Below are positions 8,345-16,727 of a stretch of DNA of 52,657 nt, in pieces (position 1 is the first letter of the stretch; the number at the start of each line of letters is the position of its first letter). Origin of the DNA: JAGBWK01 sp964544595 (GTDB lineage: Bacteria > Bacteroidota > Bacteroidia > Bacteroidales > Muribaculaceae); NCBI GenBank assembly GCA_964544595.1, contig CAZJBM010000021.1, positions 1-52,657 of the forward strand, written 5' to 3'. Both the position numbers and the translations under genes were made by a program. Under the pieces are notes generated by a model. The model was given only the letters and a program-made list of their open reading frames with translations. It was not told the origin of the DNA and made no database searches.

Positions 8345-9736
8345 TTACTTAGAGGTGATTTCCTTGATAACGGCTTTAATCTGGTCGACGAGTTGCTGAG
8401 CTTTCTCGGCATCGGCAGCCTCGGCGTAAATACGTATGATAGGCTCGGTATTTGACTTGCGAAGATGCACCCACGAGTCTATGAAATCAATCTTGACGCC
8501 GTCGATATCAGTAATCTTCTCATCGGCGAATTTCTCCTTGACTGAAGCAAGAATAGCGTCGACGTCGAGATCAGGGGTAAGCTGTATCTTGTTCTTCACG
8601 ATTTCATACCGAGGGTAGGTCTTGCGAAGCTCCGACACTTTCTTACCCGACTTGGCAAGCAGCGAAAGGAAAATCGCAACACCGACGAGAGCGTCGCGAC
8701 CATAGTGTGATTCGGGGTAAATCACACCACCGTTACCCTCACCGCCGATAACAGCACCCGTCTCTTTCATCTTAGCCACCACGTTTACCTCTCCGACAGC
8801 AGCCGCATTGTATTCACAGCCATGCTTTGCCGACACATCGCGAAGCGCGCGCGAAGAGCTGAGGTTTGAAACGGTGCTTCCGGGAGTGATACCGAGGATA
8901 TAATCGGCAACTGATACAAGGGTGTATTCCTCAACAAACATCTCGCCATTTTCCATCACGATCGCGAGACGGTCGACATCTGGATCGACCACGAAGCCCA
9001 CATCGGCTTTCGAATTCTTCATCAGCTCGGAGATGCCGGTGAGGTTTTCTGGGATAGGCTCTGGAGTATGAGCGAACTTACCTGTAGCCTCGCAGTTCAA
9101 CTCAATGATGTTTTTCACGCCGAGTGCCTTAAGCAGTTTGGGAATAACCACTCCGCCCACAGAGTTGACAGCATCAATGGCCACTGTGAAATCGGCTTTT
9201 TCAATAGCTTCTTTGTCAACGACCTTAAGGCTTAGAACTTTTTCGATATGCTTATCGTCGTAGGTGTTATTCGTATAGATCTTTCCGAGATTTTCTACCG
9301 ATGCGAAATCAATCTCGCCAGATTCGGCTATGCGAAGCACTTCTTTTCCTTCTGCGTCGTTGAGAAATTCGCCATTCTCGTTAAGAAGTTTGAGAGCGTT
9401 CCATTGAGCGGGATTGTGCGATGCGGTAAGGATGATACCGCCGCAAGCGTTTTCTTCCACAACAGCGATTTCGGTTGTGGGAGTAGAAGCCAAGTCGATA
9501 TCAACAACGTCGAACCCCATTGCTGTGAGCGTAGCGCAAACCAAGTCGCGCACGATAGGGCCTGAAACTCGGGCGTCACGGCCAACAACAATGCGATTTG
9601 TTGATTTTGTTGAAGCGCGACGAATGATTGTGGCATAAGCTGCCGTGAATTTTACTACATCAACAGGCGTCAAACCCTGACCTACAGGGCCGCCTATCGT
9701 ACCTCGAATACCTGAAATCGATTTAATCAGTGACAT
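8345..9736 (-). CDS. glmM: Phosphoglucosamine mutase / phosphohexomutase
   Basis: The enzyme converts glucosamine-6-phosphate to glucosamine-1-phosphate for UDP-GlcNAc, peptidoglycan and LPS. The 463-residue protein begins MSLIKSISGIRGTIGG. The phosphoserine loop is TASHNPAQWN with Ser106, the metal loop is DPDVDRL, the sugar-binding loop is GEGNGG, and the C-terminal phosphate-binding segment is HLRKSNTEPIIRIYAE. A TTG twelve bases further upstream could extend the frame by four residues (MLRI), but the ATG at 9736 matches the family start. Related phosphomannomutases share this fold. The three-gene order nrnA, DUF4827, glmM is, to my knowledge, usual in Bacteroidales. Confidence 0.9.
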   Translation of the reverse strand: MSLIKSISGIRGTIGGPVGQGLTPVDVVKFTAAYATIIRRASTKSTNRIVVGRDARVSGPIVRDLVCATLTAMGFDVVDIDLASTPTTEIAVVEENACGGIILTASHNPAQWNALKLLNENGEFLNDAEGKEVLRIAESGEIDFASVENLGKIYTNNTYDDKHIEKVLSLKVVDKEAIEKADFTVAIDAVNSVGGVVIPKLLKALGVKNIIELNCEATGKFAHTPEPIPENLTGISELMKNSKADVGFVVDPDVDRLAIVMENGEMFVEEYTLVSVADYILGITPGSTVSNLSSSRALRDVSAKHGCEYNAAAVGEVNVVAKMKETGAVIGGEGNGGVIYPESHYGRDALVGVAIFLSLLAKSGKKVSELRKTYPRYEIVKNKIQLTPDLDVDAILASVKEKFADEKITDIDGVKIDFIDSWVHLRKSNTEPIIRIYAEAADAEKAQQLVDQIKAVIKEITSK

Positions 9737-9809
9737 AATTCTTAACAATAGGAATGAGGAATTTTTTTATATCGTTAATCTCTATAGTAAATATCGGGAT
9801 TTACTTTTC

Positions 9810-10382
9810 TTAAAGAGGGCTTTGGAAATAGCGGAGATTATATAAGTAAGGCACCACCGATGCGATTTCCGACGACGGACCCAACTGTGATTTAACCACA
9901 AGATTGACCTCGCAGTCTATGCCCAAATATTTAAGCGGTTCTTGAATTCCGAGGCCATAATTTGAAGCGGATGAGCTATATATGTTCTCGAAACGAAACG
10001 ATGTTGATCCAGCTGCAAGATTATCGGAGTTGCCTTCTCCTACCCATGAGCCGGTTTTCATATATAGCGATAGATTGTATCGTGTGAAACGATAGTAGAT
10101 AAGTTGGTCGTACTCTGCCTTGTTGCTCTTGTTTCCCGGATTAAGCACCTGCATATAAAGCGTGTGATCCTCGTTCAAGGGATAGTATGGAGCATCGGGG
10201 CCACACTCAAAGACCGAGTCGGCGGGGATTTCCATCGCTACTTTATGGTTGGCGAGGAAATAATTTACGGCGTGGTTTTCGTCAGTGAGCAAGTCGGCAT
10301 AACTCTTAGAGTCCTCGCACGAAACGGTGCCGAGGGCTATAAGGGCCAATGCCGCTAATGATAATGACTTTAAAAATTTCAT
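9810..10382 (-). CDS. DUF4827 family lipoprotein
   Basis: This 190-residue protein has a lipoprotein signal peptide: MKFLKSLSLAALALIALGTVSC, with the Cys followed by EDSKSYADLL, an acidic export-like signal. The body resembles FKBP-like lipoproteins annotated as DUF4827: HAVNYFLANHKV, then FECGPDAPYYPLNEDHTLYMQV, then DQLIYYRFTRYNL. The family is of unknown function; an FKBP-type fold is an inference. It lies between nrnA and glmM on the minus strand with gaps of 53 and 73 nt, so the three are probably one transcript. Confidence 0.82.
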   Translation of the reverse strand: MKFLKSLSLAALALIALGTVSCEDSKSYADLLTDENHAVNYFLANHKVAMEIPADSVFECGPDAPYYPLNEDHTLYMQVLNPGNKSNKAEYDQLIYYRFTRYNLSLYMKTGSWVGEGNSDNLAAGSTSFRFENIYSSSASNYGLGIQEPLKYLGIDCEVNLVVKSQLGPSSEIASVVPYLYNLRYFQSPL

Positions 10383-10435
10383 TTATTGGGAGTTGTCAGA
10401 TATTTGTTAAACTATATATGTAACTAACGAGAGTG

Positions 10436-11476
10436 TCATTTATCCTCGATTTTTGGAAGATACTCGTCAAATTCAGGGATAACATCGAGAACTTTGCGAA
10501 CCGCATCTTCCATAAAGCCGTCAAACTGACCTCCGGCTGCGTTTTTATGTCCGCCGCCGCCAAAGTGACGCTCGCATAGAAGATTCACGGGATAATCCCC
10601 TTTGCTTCGCGATGATAGCTTTATACAATTCTCTTCTTCACGCAAGAAAATAGAGAAAACGACTTCAGGTATGGTCAAAGGCTGGTTGACAAGACCCTCG
10701 GTGTCTCCTTTCTGATAGTGGTAATGGTTAAGTTCACCGCGAGAGAGAGTGATTATCGCGCCGCGGCCGTCGGCGATAATGTCCATTTTTCGGTCAATCG
10801 CGAAAGCATTAAGGCGCATTTTGTCAGGCGTTGACGAGAAATAGACCTTTTTATAAATCGCGTCCTTGTCGATACCCTTCTTTAGAAATTCGCTAATGGC
10901 TATGTATAAATCAGGGTCGTTAGAGTTATATGAGAAATTGCCTGTGTCGGTCATCATGCCCGTATATAGACAAGTCGCTATTTTCTTATCAACTATATCA
11001 AACAAGCTCAATGCACATAAAACCCTGAACACAAGCATCGAAGTGGAGGACACTTCGGGGTGAGATATTTTAATGTCGGTAAAATCGGTCGGGAATAAAT
11101 GATGGTCGATCATCGCCTTCACAGCTTTTGACTCGGTGACGGCGTTTGACATTCTGTCGGTTCTCGACGGTTCATTATAATCAAGTGCGAAGATAAGATC
11201 CGCATCAGCCAAAATACCGGATGCGTAATCTTCATCCTTGCAGTATACCACTATCTCCTTAGCTCCAGGAAGAAACATCAGGTTTTTAGGAAACATATCG
11301 GGCACTACTACCGCGACATCCTTACCCAATGCACTTAAGGACAATGCCAAACCTAGCGACGAGCCGATAGCGTCGCCGTCGGGCGACACATGGCAAGTAA
11401 TCGCGATTTTTTCAGACCGGTCAAGCGCTTTTTTTAGTTTCTTGACCTCGTCTTCACATATAATATTGGTAAGCAT
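10436..11476 (-). CDS. nrnA: DHH/DHHA1 phosphoesterase, NrnA-type oligoribonuclease/pAp phosphatase
   Basis: This 346-residue cytoplasmic enzyme probably degrades oligonucleotides of 2-5 nt and dephosphorylates pAp. The DHH domain (about 20-190) has the metal-binding motifs HVSPDGDAIGS, ALDYNEPSR and MIDHHLFP. The DHHA1 domain ends with GGGGHKNAAGGQ. Length and motif order match NrnA rather than RecJ (over 550 residues). A minus-strand TATCTTCG at 11504-11511 is a near match to the -7 element and may start this operon. The hairpin at 11541-11577 separates it from fldA. Confidence 0.88.
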   Translation of the reverse strand: MLTNIICEDEVKKLKKALDRSEKIAITCHVSPDGDAIGSSLGLALSLSALGKDVAVVVPDMFPKNLMFLPGAKEIVVYCKDEDYASGILADADLIFALDYNEPSRTDRMSNAVTESKAVKAMIDHHLFPTDFTDIKISHPEVSSTSMLVFRVLCALSLFDIVDKKIATCLYTGMMTDTGNFSYNSNDPDLYIAISEFLKKGIDKDAIYKKVYFSSTPDKMRLNAFAIDRKMDIIADGRGAIITLSRGELNHYHYQKGDTEGLVNQPLTIPEVVFSIFLREEENCIKLSSRSKGDYPVNLLCERHFGGGGHKNAAGGQFDGFMEDAVRKVLDVIPEFDEYLPKIEDK

Positions 11477-11540
11477 CTAAATATGTTTACTTAAAATTAT
11501 ACGCGAAGATAGGGTTTTATCGCGGCAATGACAAATGTAA

Positions 11541-11577
11541 CCCCCACAATTTTGCCAAGCGCAAAAATTGCAGGGGT
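11541..11577 (-). terminator. Hairpin between fldA and nrnA, probable fldA terminator
   Basis: CCCC-A-CAATTTTGC (11542-11555) pairs with GCAAAAATTG-C-A-GGGG (11561-11576) around a CAAGC loop, with one mismatch and one bulge. On the minus strand it is followed by TTACATTTG, a weak U tract. It lies 32 nt past the fldA stop, so a terminator is the simplest reading. Confidence 0.55.
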
Positions 11578-11608
11578 AAAAACTCAGTATGTAATTCCGA
11601 AGCTAAAC

Positions 11609-12100
11609 TTACATAATCTCGCCGATCCATCCGCGAAGCCTAAAGTCGGTAAGCTCGGGGTGATTGACCTCGTCGAGGAGAAGGCCTACAGCTTTCCCGT
11701 CGACTACGGCTTCTGAATGTTTGAAATCATATCCGTCGGTATCGTATGCGCCAACGAAGTCCGCACCAGTTTCCTTGAAATCCTTATATAGCTTTCCTAC
11801 TGCGGAGCAGAAGGTCTCTGACATTGTCACGTCGCCGCAACCGAAAAGCGCGATTGTTTTCCCTTTTAAATCAAGAGCTTCCGCGCCGTCGACGAAATCA
11901 TACCAGTCTTCCTGCAGCGCGCCGTTGCCCCAGGTGCTGGTGCCAATGATGATAAGGTCGTAGGCAGCTAGGTCGGATGGCGACGAAGTGGCCACATCGC
12001 GCACGTCTTTATCTTCAATATTAAGAATTTCCGCAATTTTGTTAGCGATTTTCTCCGTAGTTCCGGTAGTAGACCCGTAAAATATTCCAATCTTTTTCAT
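11609..12100 (-). CDS. fldA: Flavodoxin
   Basis: This 163-residue FMN electron carrier replaces ferredoxin in low-potential reactions. The phosphate-binding loop GSTTGTTEKIA is at residues 9-19. The long-chain flavodoxin loop is present (LFGCGD, then ETFCSAVGKLYKDFKETGADFVG). Isoalloxazine-contacting segments STWGNGALQEDWYDF and the loop around the second flavin contact are also visible. The length fits long-chain FldA. It is transcribed from a promoter about 190 nt upstream, giving a long leader that contains a perfect hairpin. Iron or redox control would be expected for a flavodoxin, but no Fur-like box is obvious to me. Confidence 0.93.
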   Translation of the reverse strand: MKKIGIFYGSTTGTTEKIANKIAEILNIEDKDVRDVATSSPSDLAAYDLIIIGTSTWGNGALQEDWYDFVDGAEALDLKGKTIALFGCGDVTMSETFCSAVGKLYKDFKETGADFVGAYDTDGYDFKHSEAVVDGKAVGLLLDEVNHPELTDFRLRGWIGEIM

Positions 12101-12162
12101 GTGAATTCAGTTTTATTAAGATAACATTCCTAAAGCATTTTGTGTTCACGTTTTCTGAAAAT

Positions 12163-12195
12163 AAGTGGAGATTGCAATCACTGCAATCTCCACTT
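12163..12195 (-). promoter_or_regulatory. Perfect 14-bp hairpin in the fldA leader
   Basis: AAGTGGAGATTGCA (12163-12176) and TGCAATCTCCACTT (12182-12195) form a perfect stem with a 5-nt loop. It lies 63 nt upstream of the fldA ATG, within the leader predicted from the promoter at 12287-12317. The 9-mer GTTTTCTGA occurs on both sides (12150-12158 and 12228-12236). The minus strand after the stem reads ATTTTCAG, too weak for a classic terminator. Attenuator, stability element, operator or remnant of a small repeat are all possible. Confidence 0.55.
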
Positions 12196-12286
12196 GAAGT
12201 TTACTACTCGAATTTATTGCCATATAGGTTTTCTGACGACATAACTATAACAATTCATAATTACCGTCATTAAAATATCACGCTTG

Positions 12287-12317
12287 CAAATTTAAAGTAT
12301 ATTTTTAGAATATGCAA
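12287..12317 (-). promoter_or_regulatory. fldA promoter
   Basis: The minus strand has TTGC (12317-12314), a 19-nt spacer, then TAAATTTG (12294-12287), matching the -33/-7 pattern seen elsewhere in this window. Transcription should start near 12280, giving a leader of about 180 nt. The 448-nt divergent region 12101-12548 otherwise holds A/T-rich sequence, the fldA leader hairpin, an A9 tract (12455-12463) and the purH promoter; I see no small gene in it. Confidence 0.65.
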
Positions 12318-12506
12318 CTATTTGCAAGATTTTTTTGGTTAAAAATTACATTTTGTCAATCGAATATTATCAAAGATTTGGCCAATTTGTTTCATTTTCT
12401 ACTATAAATACCCATATAGAGCGACACCGCAAGATCGCCATGACTTGAAAAAGCAAAAAAAAATTAATCTAACCTTTTAAAATTAGAATTTTACAATGAA
12501 AATCAC

Positions 12507-12514
12507 TACCTTTG
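12507..12514 (+). promoter_or_regulatory. -7 box of purH promoter
   Basis: TACCTTTG lies 34 nt before the purH ATG, with TTAG about 20 nt upstream as a poor -33. Transcription should start near 12521 with a leader of about 28 nt, which leaves no room for a purine riboswitch. Confidence 0.6.
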
Positions 12515-12548
12515 CGCGGAATTATAAAATATAAACCTTTCACACGAA

Positions 12549-14072
12549 ATGTCAGACGTAAAAAAGATTAAATCTGCCCTCATTTCAGTTTACCACAAGG
12601 ACGGTTTGGACGAAATCCTTACCCGTCTCAACGCCGACGGAGTGAAATTCCTTTCAACCGGTGGCACAAAATCATTCATTGAAAGTCTTGGTTTCCCCTG
12701 TCAGGCTGTCGAAGATCTCACCGGCTACCCCTCTATTCTCGGCGGACGCGTGAAGACCCTTCACCCCAAAGTGTTCGGCGGTATTCTTAACCGCCGCGAA
12801 AACGAAGGCGACCGCCAGCAGATCTCTCAATATGAAATCCCCGAAATCGATCTCGTAATAGTTGACCTATACCCCTTCGTTGACACTGTGGCTTCAGGCG
12901 CGACCAACGCTGAAATCATAGAGAAAATCGACATAGGCGGCATTTCGCTCATAAGAGCAGCAGCCAAAAACTATAGCGACGTGGTTATCGTTGCTTCTAA
13001 GGCACAATACAGCGCTCTCAACGATATCCTCGGCGAGAGCGGAGCGCAAACCACTCTCGATCAGCGCCGCTGGTTTGCAAAAGAAGCATTCGCCGTTTCT
13101 TCGGCTTATGATTCGGCTATATTCAACTACTTCGATCAGCCCGAGCCTTCAGCTCTCAGAATCGCCATTGACGATGCCAAGGCCATGCGATACGGCGAGA
13201 ATCCTCACCAGAAAGGATATTTCTTCGGCGACTTCTCGGCAATGTTTACCCAGCTCCACGGCAAAGAAATTTCTTATAACAACCTTCTTGACATCGATGC
13301 CGCCACTTCGCTCATCGCCGAATTTGAAGACCCGACATTCGCTGTTCTCAAGCACAACAACGCTTGCGGACTCGCCACTCGCAGCTCGATGCTCGACGCA
13401 TGGAAAGACGCCTTAGCAGGCGACCCGGTTTCGGCTTTCGGCGGCGTGCTCATAGCTAACCGCAAAATCGACAAGGCAACCGCTGAGGAAATCAACAAGA
13501 TATTCTTTGAGGTTATCATCGCGCCTGAATATTCCGACGAAGCTCTTGAGGTACTTAAGCAGAAAAAGAACCGTATCATTCTCGTGCAGAAAATGGCTTC
13601 ACCCGCCAAGATGCAATTCCGTTCGGTGCTTAACGGCGCTCTCATGCAGCAACGCGACCTCAAGGTCGAGACAGCCGAAGATTTAACAGCTGTCACAACG
13701 CTCGCTCCGACCCAGGCCCAAATCGACGACCTCCTCTTCGCGAATAAAATCGTGAAAAACTCAAAGAGCAACGCTATCGTGCTCGCCAAAAACGGTCAGC
13801 TTTATGCCTCAGGCGTTGGTCAGACTTCGCGCGTCGACGCTCTGAAGCAAGCAATCGCAAAGGCTCAGTCATTTGGTTTCGACCTCAAGGGGGCGGTTAT
13901 GGCGTCTGACGCATTCTTCCCGTTTGCCGACTGCGTTGAAATCGCTAATCAGGCCGGAATTGAGGCAGTGATACATCCCGGAGGGTCAATCCGCGACCAG
14001 GAGTCGATTGATTACTGCAATGCCCACAATATGGCAATGGTTAAAACGGGCATCCGTCATTTCAAGCACTAA
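12549..14072 (+). CDS. purH: Bifunctional AICAR formyltransferase / IMP cyclohydrolase PurH
   Basis: PurH makes the last two steps of purine synthesis, from AICAR to IMP. The N-terminal cyclohydrolase domain (about 1-195) has LISVYHKDGL, FLSTGGTKSFIE and LGGRVKTLHPKVFGGIL. The transformylase domain (about 195-507) has RYGENPHQKGYF and the catalytic AVLKHNNACGLA, and ends ASDAFFPFADCVE with HPGGSIRDQESI. The 507-residue length is normal. It has its own promoter. mreB starts 58 nt downstream, so purH may lead the mre-mrdA-rodA transcript; this linkage is, to my knowledge, common in Bacteroidetes. Confidence 0.97.
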   Translation: MSDVKKIKSALISVYHKDGLDEILTRLNADGVKFLSTGGTKSFIESLGFPCQAVEDLTGYPSILGGRVKTLHPKVFGGILNRRENEGDRQQISQYEIPEIDLVIVDLYPFVDTVASGATNAEIIEKIDIGGISLIRAAAKNYSDVVIVASKAQYSALNDILGESGAQTTLDQRRWFAKEAFAVSSAYDSAIFNYFDQPEPSALRIAIDDAKAMRYGENPHQKGYFFGDFSAMFTQLHGKEISYNNLLDIDAATSLIAEFEDPTFAVLKHNNACGLATRSSMLDAWKDALAGDPVSAFGGVLIANRKIDKATAEEINKIFFEVIIAPEYSDEALEVLKQKKNRIILVQKMASPAKMQFRSVLNGALMQQRDLKVETAEDLTAVTTLAPTQAQIDDLLFANKIVKNSKSNAIVLAKNGQLYASGVGQTSRVDALKQAIAKAQSFGFDLKGAVMASDAFFPFADCVEIANQAGIEAVIHPGGSIRDQESIDYCNAHNMAMVKTGIRHFKH

Positions 14073-14130
14073 TTCATTCTAATATTTTTCAACAACTGTT
14101 AGTCCACACTAAGACCACCATAATATAATA

Positions 14131-15150
14131 ATGAGATTATTCAGTTTAACGAAAGAAATCGCGATTGACCTTGGCACGGCCAATACGATTATAATACATA
14201 ATGACAAAATCGTCATTGACGAGCCGTCGATCGTAGCTCTCGACCGCCGCACAGAGAAGCTTATCGCCGTAGGCAAAGAAGCTCAACTGATGGAAGGTAA
14301 AGAGCCCGAAAATATTCGTACGGTACGCCCTCTTCGCAAAGGCGTGATTGCCGACTTCAATGCCGCCGAGCTCATGATCCGCGGCTTAGTCAAGAAAGCA
14401 TCTACCCGCAGCAATTGGTTTTCGCCCTCGCTGCGCATGGTAGTCGGTATTCCCTCTGGTTCTACCGAGGTAGAGATTCGCGCCGTACGCGACTCGTCGG
14501 AGCACGCTAATGGCCGCGACGTTTATATGATTTACGAGCCTATGGCTGCGGCTCTCGGCATCGGCATAGATGTTGAGGCCCCGGAGGGTAACATGATCGT
14601 GGACATAGGCGGCGGCACAACCGAGATCGCGGTGATTTCGCTTGGCGGCATCGTCTCCAACAAGTCAATCCAAATCGCCGGCGACGACCTTACCGACGAC
14701 ATTCAGGGACACATGCGCCGCGCCCACAACGTCAAAGTCGGCGTGAGAACAGCGGAGCAGATCAAGATGCACGTAGGCTCGGCTCTTACCGAGCTTGAGA
14801 ATCCGCCGGAGGACTTCATTGTGCACGGCCCCAACCAGATGACCGCACTCCCTATGGAAATCCCTGTGTCATATCAGGAGATCTCACATTGCATCGAGAA
14901 GACAATCTCGAAAATTGAGGCTGCTGTGTTATCGGCATTGGAGCAGACTCCCCCTGAGCTTTATGCCGATATTGTTCACAACGGCATTTGGCTTGCAGGC
15001 GGCGGCGCGCTTCTCCGCGGCTTAGACAAGCGACTCACCGATAAAATCGGCATCCAGTTCCACGTTGCCGACGAGCCTCTGCTCGCAGTGGCAAAAGGCA
15101 CAGGTGTCGCGCTCAAAAACATTGACCATTTTTCATTCCTTATCCGCTAA
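14131..15150 (+). CDS. mreB: Rod shape-determining actin homologue MreB
   Basis: This 339-residue cytoskeletal ATPase forms membrane-bound filaments that steer side-wall synthesis. It has the actin-family phosphate 1 motif IAIDLGTANTIIIH, the phosphate 2 motif NMIVDIGGGTTEIAVISLGG, and the adenosine motif IWLAGGGALLRGLDKRL. The N-terminal MRLFSLTKEIA resembles the membrane-anchoring start of other MreBs. It is first in the order mreB, mreC, mreD, mrdA, rodA. It is separated from mreC by an unusually long, structured 172-nt gap. Confidence 0.97.
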   Translation: MRLFSLTKEIAIDLGTANTIIIHNDKIVIDEPSIVALDRRTEKLIAVGKEAQLMEGKEPENIRTVRPLRKGVIADFNAAELMIRGLVKKASTRSNWFSPSLRMVVGIPSGSTEVEIRAVRDSSEHANGRDVYMIYEPMAAALGIGIDVEAPEGNMIVDIGGGTTEIAVISLGGIVSNKSIQIAGDDLTDDIQGHMRRAHNVKVGVRTAEQIKMHVGSALTELENPPEDFIVHGPNQMTALPMEIPVSYQEISHCIEKTISKIEAAVLSALEQTPPELYADIVHNGIWLAGGGALLRGLDKRLTDKIGIQFHVADEPLLAVAKGTGVALKNIDHFSFLIR

Positions 15151-15168
15151 TTCACTGAGAAAAGTAGA

Positions 15169-15282
15169 ATTTGCCGCCTGATAAAGGGCAAATCGCAGCA
15201 GAGATTAATCGAAGGTATCGATCATCTGCGTATATCGCAGGATATGCCGCCGATTGATTGTGCTGCGATTGGCTGTATTTGC
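15169..15282 (+). other. Nested inverted-repeat structure between mreB and mreC
   Basis: The spacer contains an outer stem AATCGCAGCA (15191-15200) with TGCTGCGATT (15261-15270), a middle stem ATTAATCG (15204-15211) with CGATTGAT (15251-15258, one G-T pair), and an inner stem CTGCG (15226-15230) with CGCAG (15236-15240) around TATAT. A further arm ATTTGCC (15169-15175) can pair with GGCAAAT (15187-15193), which overlaps the outer stem by three bases. GCAAAT could also pair with ATTTGC at 15277-15282. No T run and no promoter match are present. Confidence 0.55.
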
Positions 15283-15322
15283 TACTATTGTCGGAAGAAA
15301 CAACATTATAAGTAAACAATAA

Positions 15323-16195
15323 GTGAGAAATCTGCTCGATTTTCTGATTAAGTACAGCTCCTGGTTTCTGTATATGTTCTATATTGTGCTGGGATGTGTG
15401 TTCTTATTTGACCGAAATCCCTATCAGCATCATGTGTTCATGACCTCGGCGGGAAGCGTATCGGCAACTGTGTATAACACGGCCAACGGGTTCACGTCTT
15501 ACTTCAATCTTCACGACATTAACGCGGATTTACAGCGTCAAAACGCTGATTTGCAGTCAGAGCTGCTTGCTATGCGCGACGAACTCCGCTCGCTCCAGGA
15601 GAAATATTACGGCGATACCATGGTGACCATCACCCCGCTTAATAAATGCGAATTTATTATAGCATCGGCTATCAACAACTCCGTTCACCAGCCTAAGAAT
15701 TACATTACTATTAACAAAGGCGCTAACGACGGCATTAAGCCCGAAATGGGAGTGGTTGACCAAAATGGAGTGGTGGGTATAGTCAGCAATGTCACTGACC
15801 ACTACGCTCGCGTGATTTCGCTGCTCAACCCCGACTTCTCCCTTTCGTGCAAAGTGGCGAAGAGCGACGCTTTCGGATCATTGACATGGGAACTCGACCG
15901 CGACGGATATGACACGGCCGAGTTGCGCGAGATACCCCGCCACGTGGTTTGTCACCGCGGCGACACGATTGTGACCAGCGGTTTCTCGGCAGTGTTTCCC
16001 GAGGGAATACCTGTAGGAGTGATTTCAGATGCCGACGAGAACAATAAGGGCAATTTTAAGAATCTGAGAGTGAAATTATTCACAGATTTCACAAAGCTTG
16101 CCACCGTCAGAGTAATCTCCAACGCTCATCTTGACGAACTCAAGCGAGTGGAGGATTCCGGCGAGAAGAAAGATAAAAACCAATCGAAGAAATAA
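15323..16195 (+). CDS. mreC: Rod shape-determining protein MreC
   Basis: This 290-residue bitopic inner-membrane protein bridges MreB and PBP2. It has one membrane segment (about residues 10-28) and a coiled coil (about 65-97, with LQRQNADLQSELLAMRDELR). The C-terminal beta domain follows, with ASAINNSVHQPKNYITINKGANDGIKPEMGVV and DTIVTSGFSAVFPEGIPVGVIS. Translation must begin at GTG (15323): the family start MRNLLxFL falls exactly there and no in-frame ATG is nearby. The C-terminal tail is Lys-rich. It is followed 10 nt later by mreD. Confidence 0.93.
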   Translation: MRNLLDFLIKYSSWFLYMFYIVLGCVFLFDRNPYQHHVFMTSAGSVSATVYNTANGFTSYFNLHDINADLQRQNADLQSELLAMRDELRSLQEKYYGDTMVTITPLNKCEFIIASAINNSVHQPKNYITINKGANDGIKPEMGVVDQNGVVGIVSNVTDHYARVISLLNPDFSLSCKVAKSDAFGSLTWELDRDGYDTAELREIPRHVVCHRGDTIVTSGFSAVFPEGIPVGVISDADENNKGNFKNLRVKLFTDFTKLATVRVISNAHLDELKRVEDSGEKKDKNQSKK

Positions 16196-16205
16196 TCCGC
16201 TGACC

Positions 16206-16727
16206 ATGGCTAAAACGCTTATTAAATATGCGCTGATGTTTGTGTTGCTCGTAGTCGCGCAAGCTATCGTGTTTAACAGGATATGTCTCTTCGGAGTAGC
16301 AATACCTCTGGTGTTCATTTATCTTATCATCAAGCTGCCGGTCACTCTCAACGCCAACTGGTCGCTTACCGTAGGTTTTTTCCTCGGACTCACAGTAGAT
16401 ATTTTCTCAGACACTCAGGGCATGAACGCTATCGCCTGCACAACGCTTGCAGCTCTACGCCGACCGCTTCTCAAACTGTATTTCCCGCGAGAGGATGAAA
16501 TGCCCGACCCTACTCCCTCAAGAAGATCGCTCGGACCGGGCGTATTCTACAAATACGTTCTAACGATGACTTTGGTCTATTTTATAATGTACTTTGCAAT
16601 AGAGTCGTTTTCTCTTTTCAATCCGCTTCGAATGTTATGGGAAATCATTGGAAGCACAATTCTAACCTTTATCTTAATTGTAGCTATCGACACGTTAACC
16701 TCAGGAAAGCATGAGAAAAGATTATAA
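16206..16727 (+). CDS. mreD: Rod shape-determining membrane protein MreD
   Basis: A 173-residue protein from the ATG at 16206 (MAKTLIKYALMFVLLV). It has about five membrane segments and the MreD-like stretch SLTVGFFLGLTVDIFSDTQGMNAIACT. Reading further upstream would give a charged, non-family N-terminus inside mreC, so I reject the longer form. It overlaps mrdA by 17 nt, which suggests coupled translation in the elongasome operon. Confidence 0.88.
   Translation: MAKTLIKYALMFVLLVVAQAIVFNRICLFGVAIPLVFIYLIIKLPVTLNANWSLTVGFFLGLTVDIFSDTQGMNAIACTTLAALRRPLLKLYFPREDEMPDPTPSRRSLGPGVFYKYVLTMTLVYFIMYFAIESFSLFNPLRMLWEIIGSTILTFILIVAIDTLTSGKHEKRL

Noticed and set aside
9737..9748. TTG start adding four residues to GlmM
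   Set aside because: The ATG at 9736 matches the usual start of the family (MSLIKSISGIRGT).
12507..12548. Purine riboswitch before purH
   Set aside because: The predicted leader is about 28 nt, too short, and no aptamer-like stems are present.
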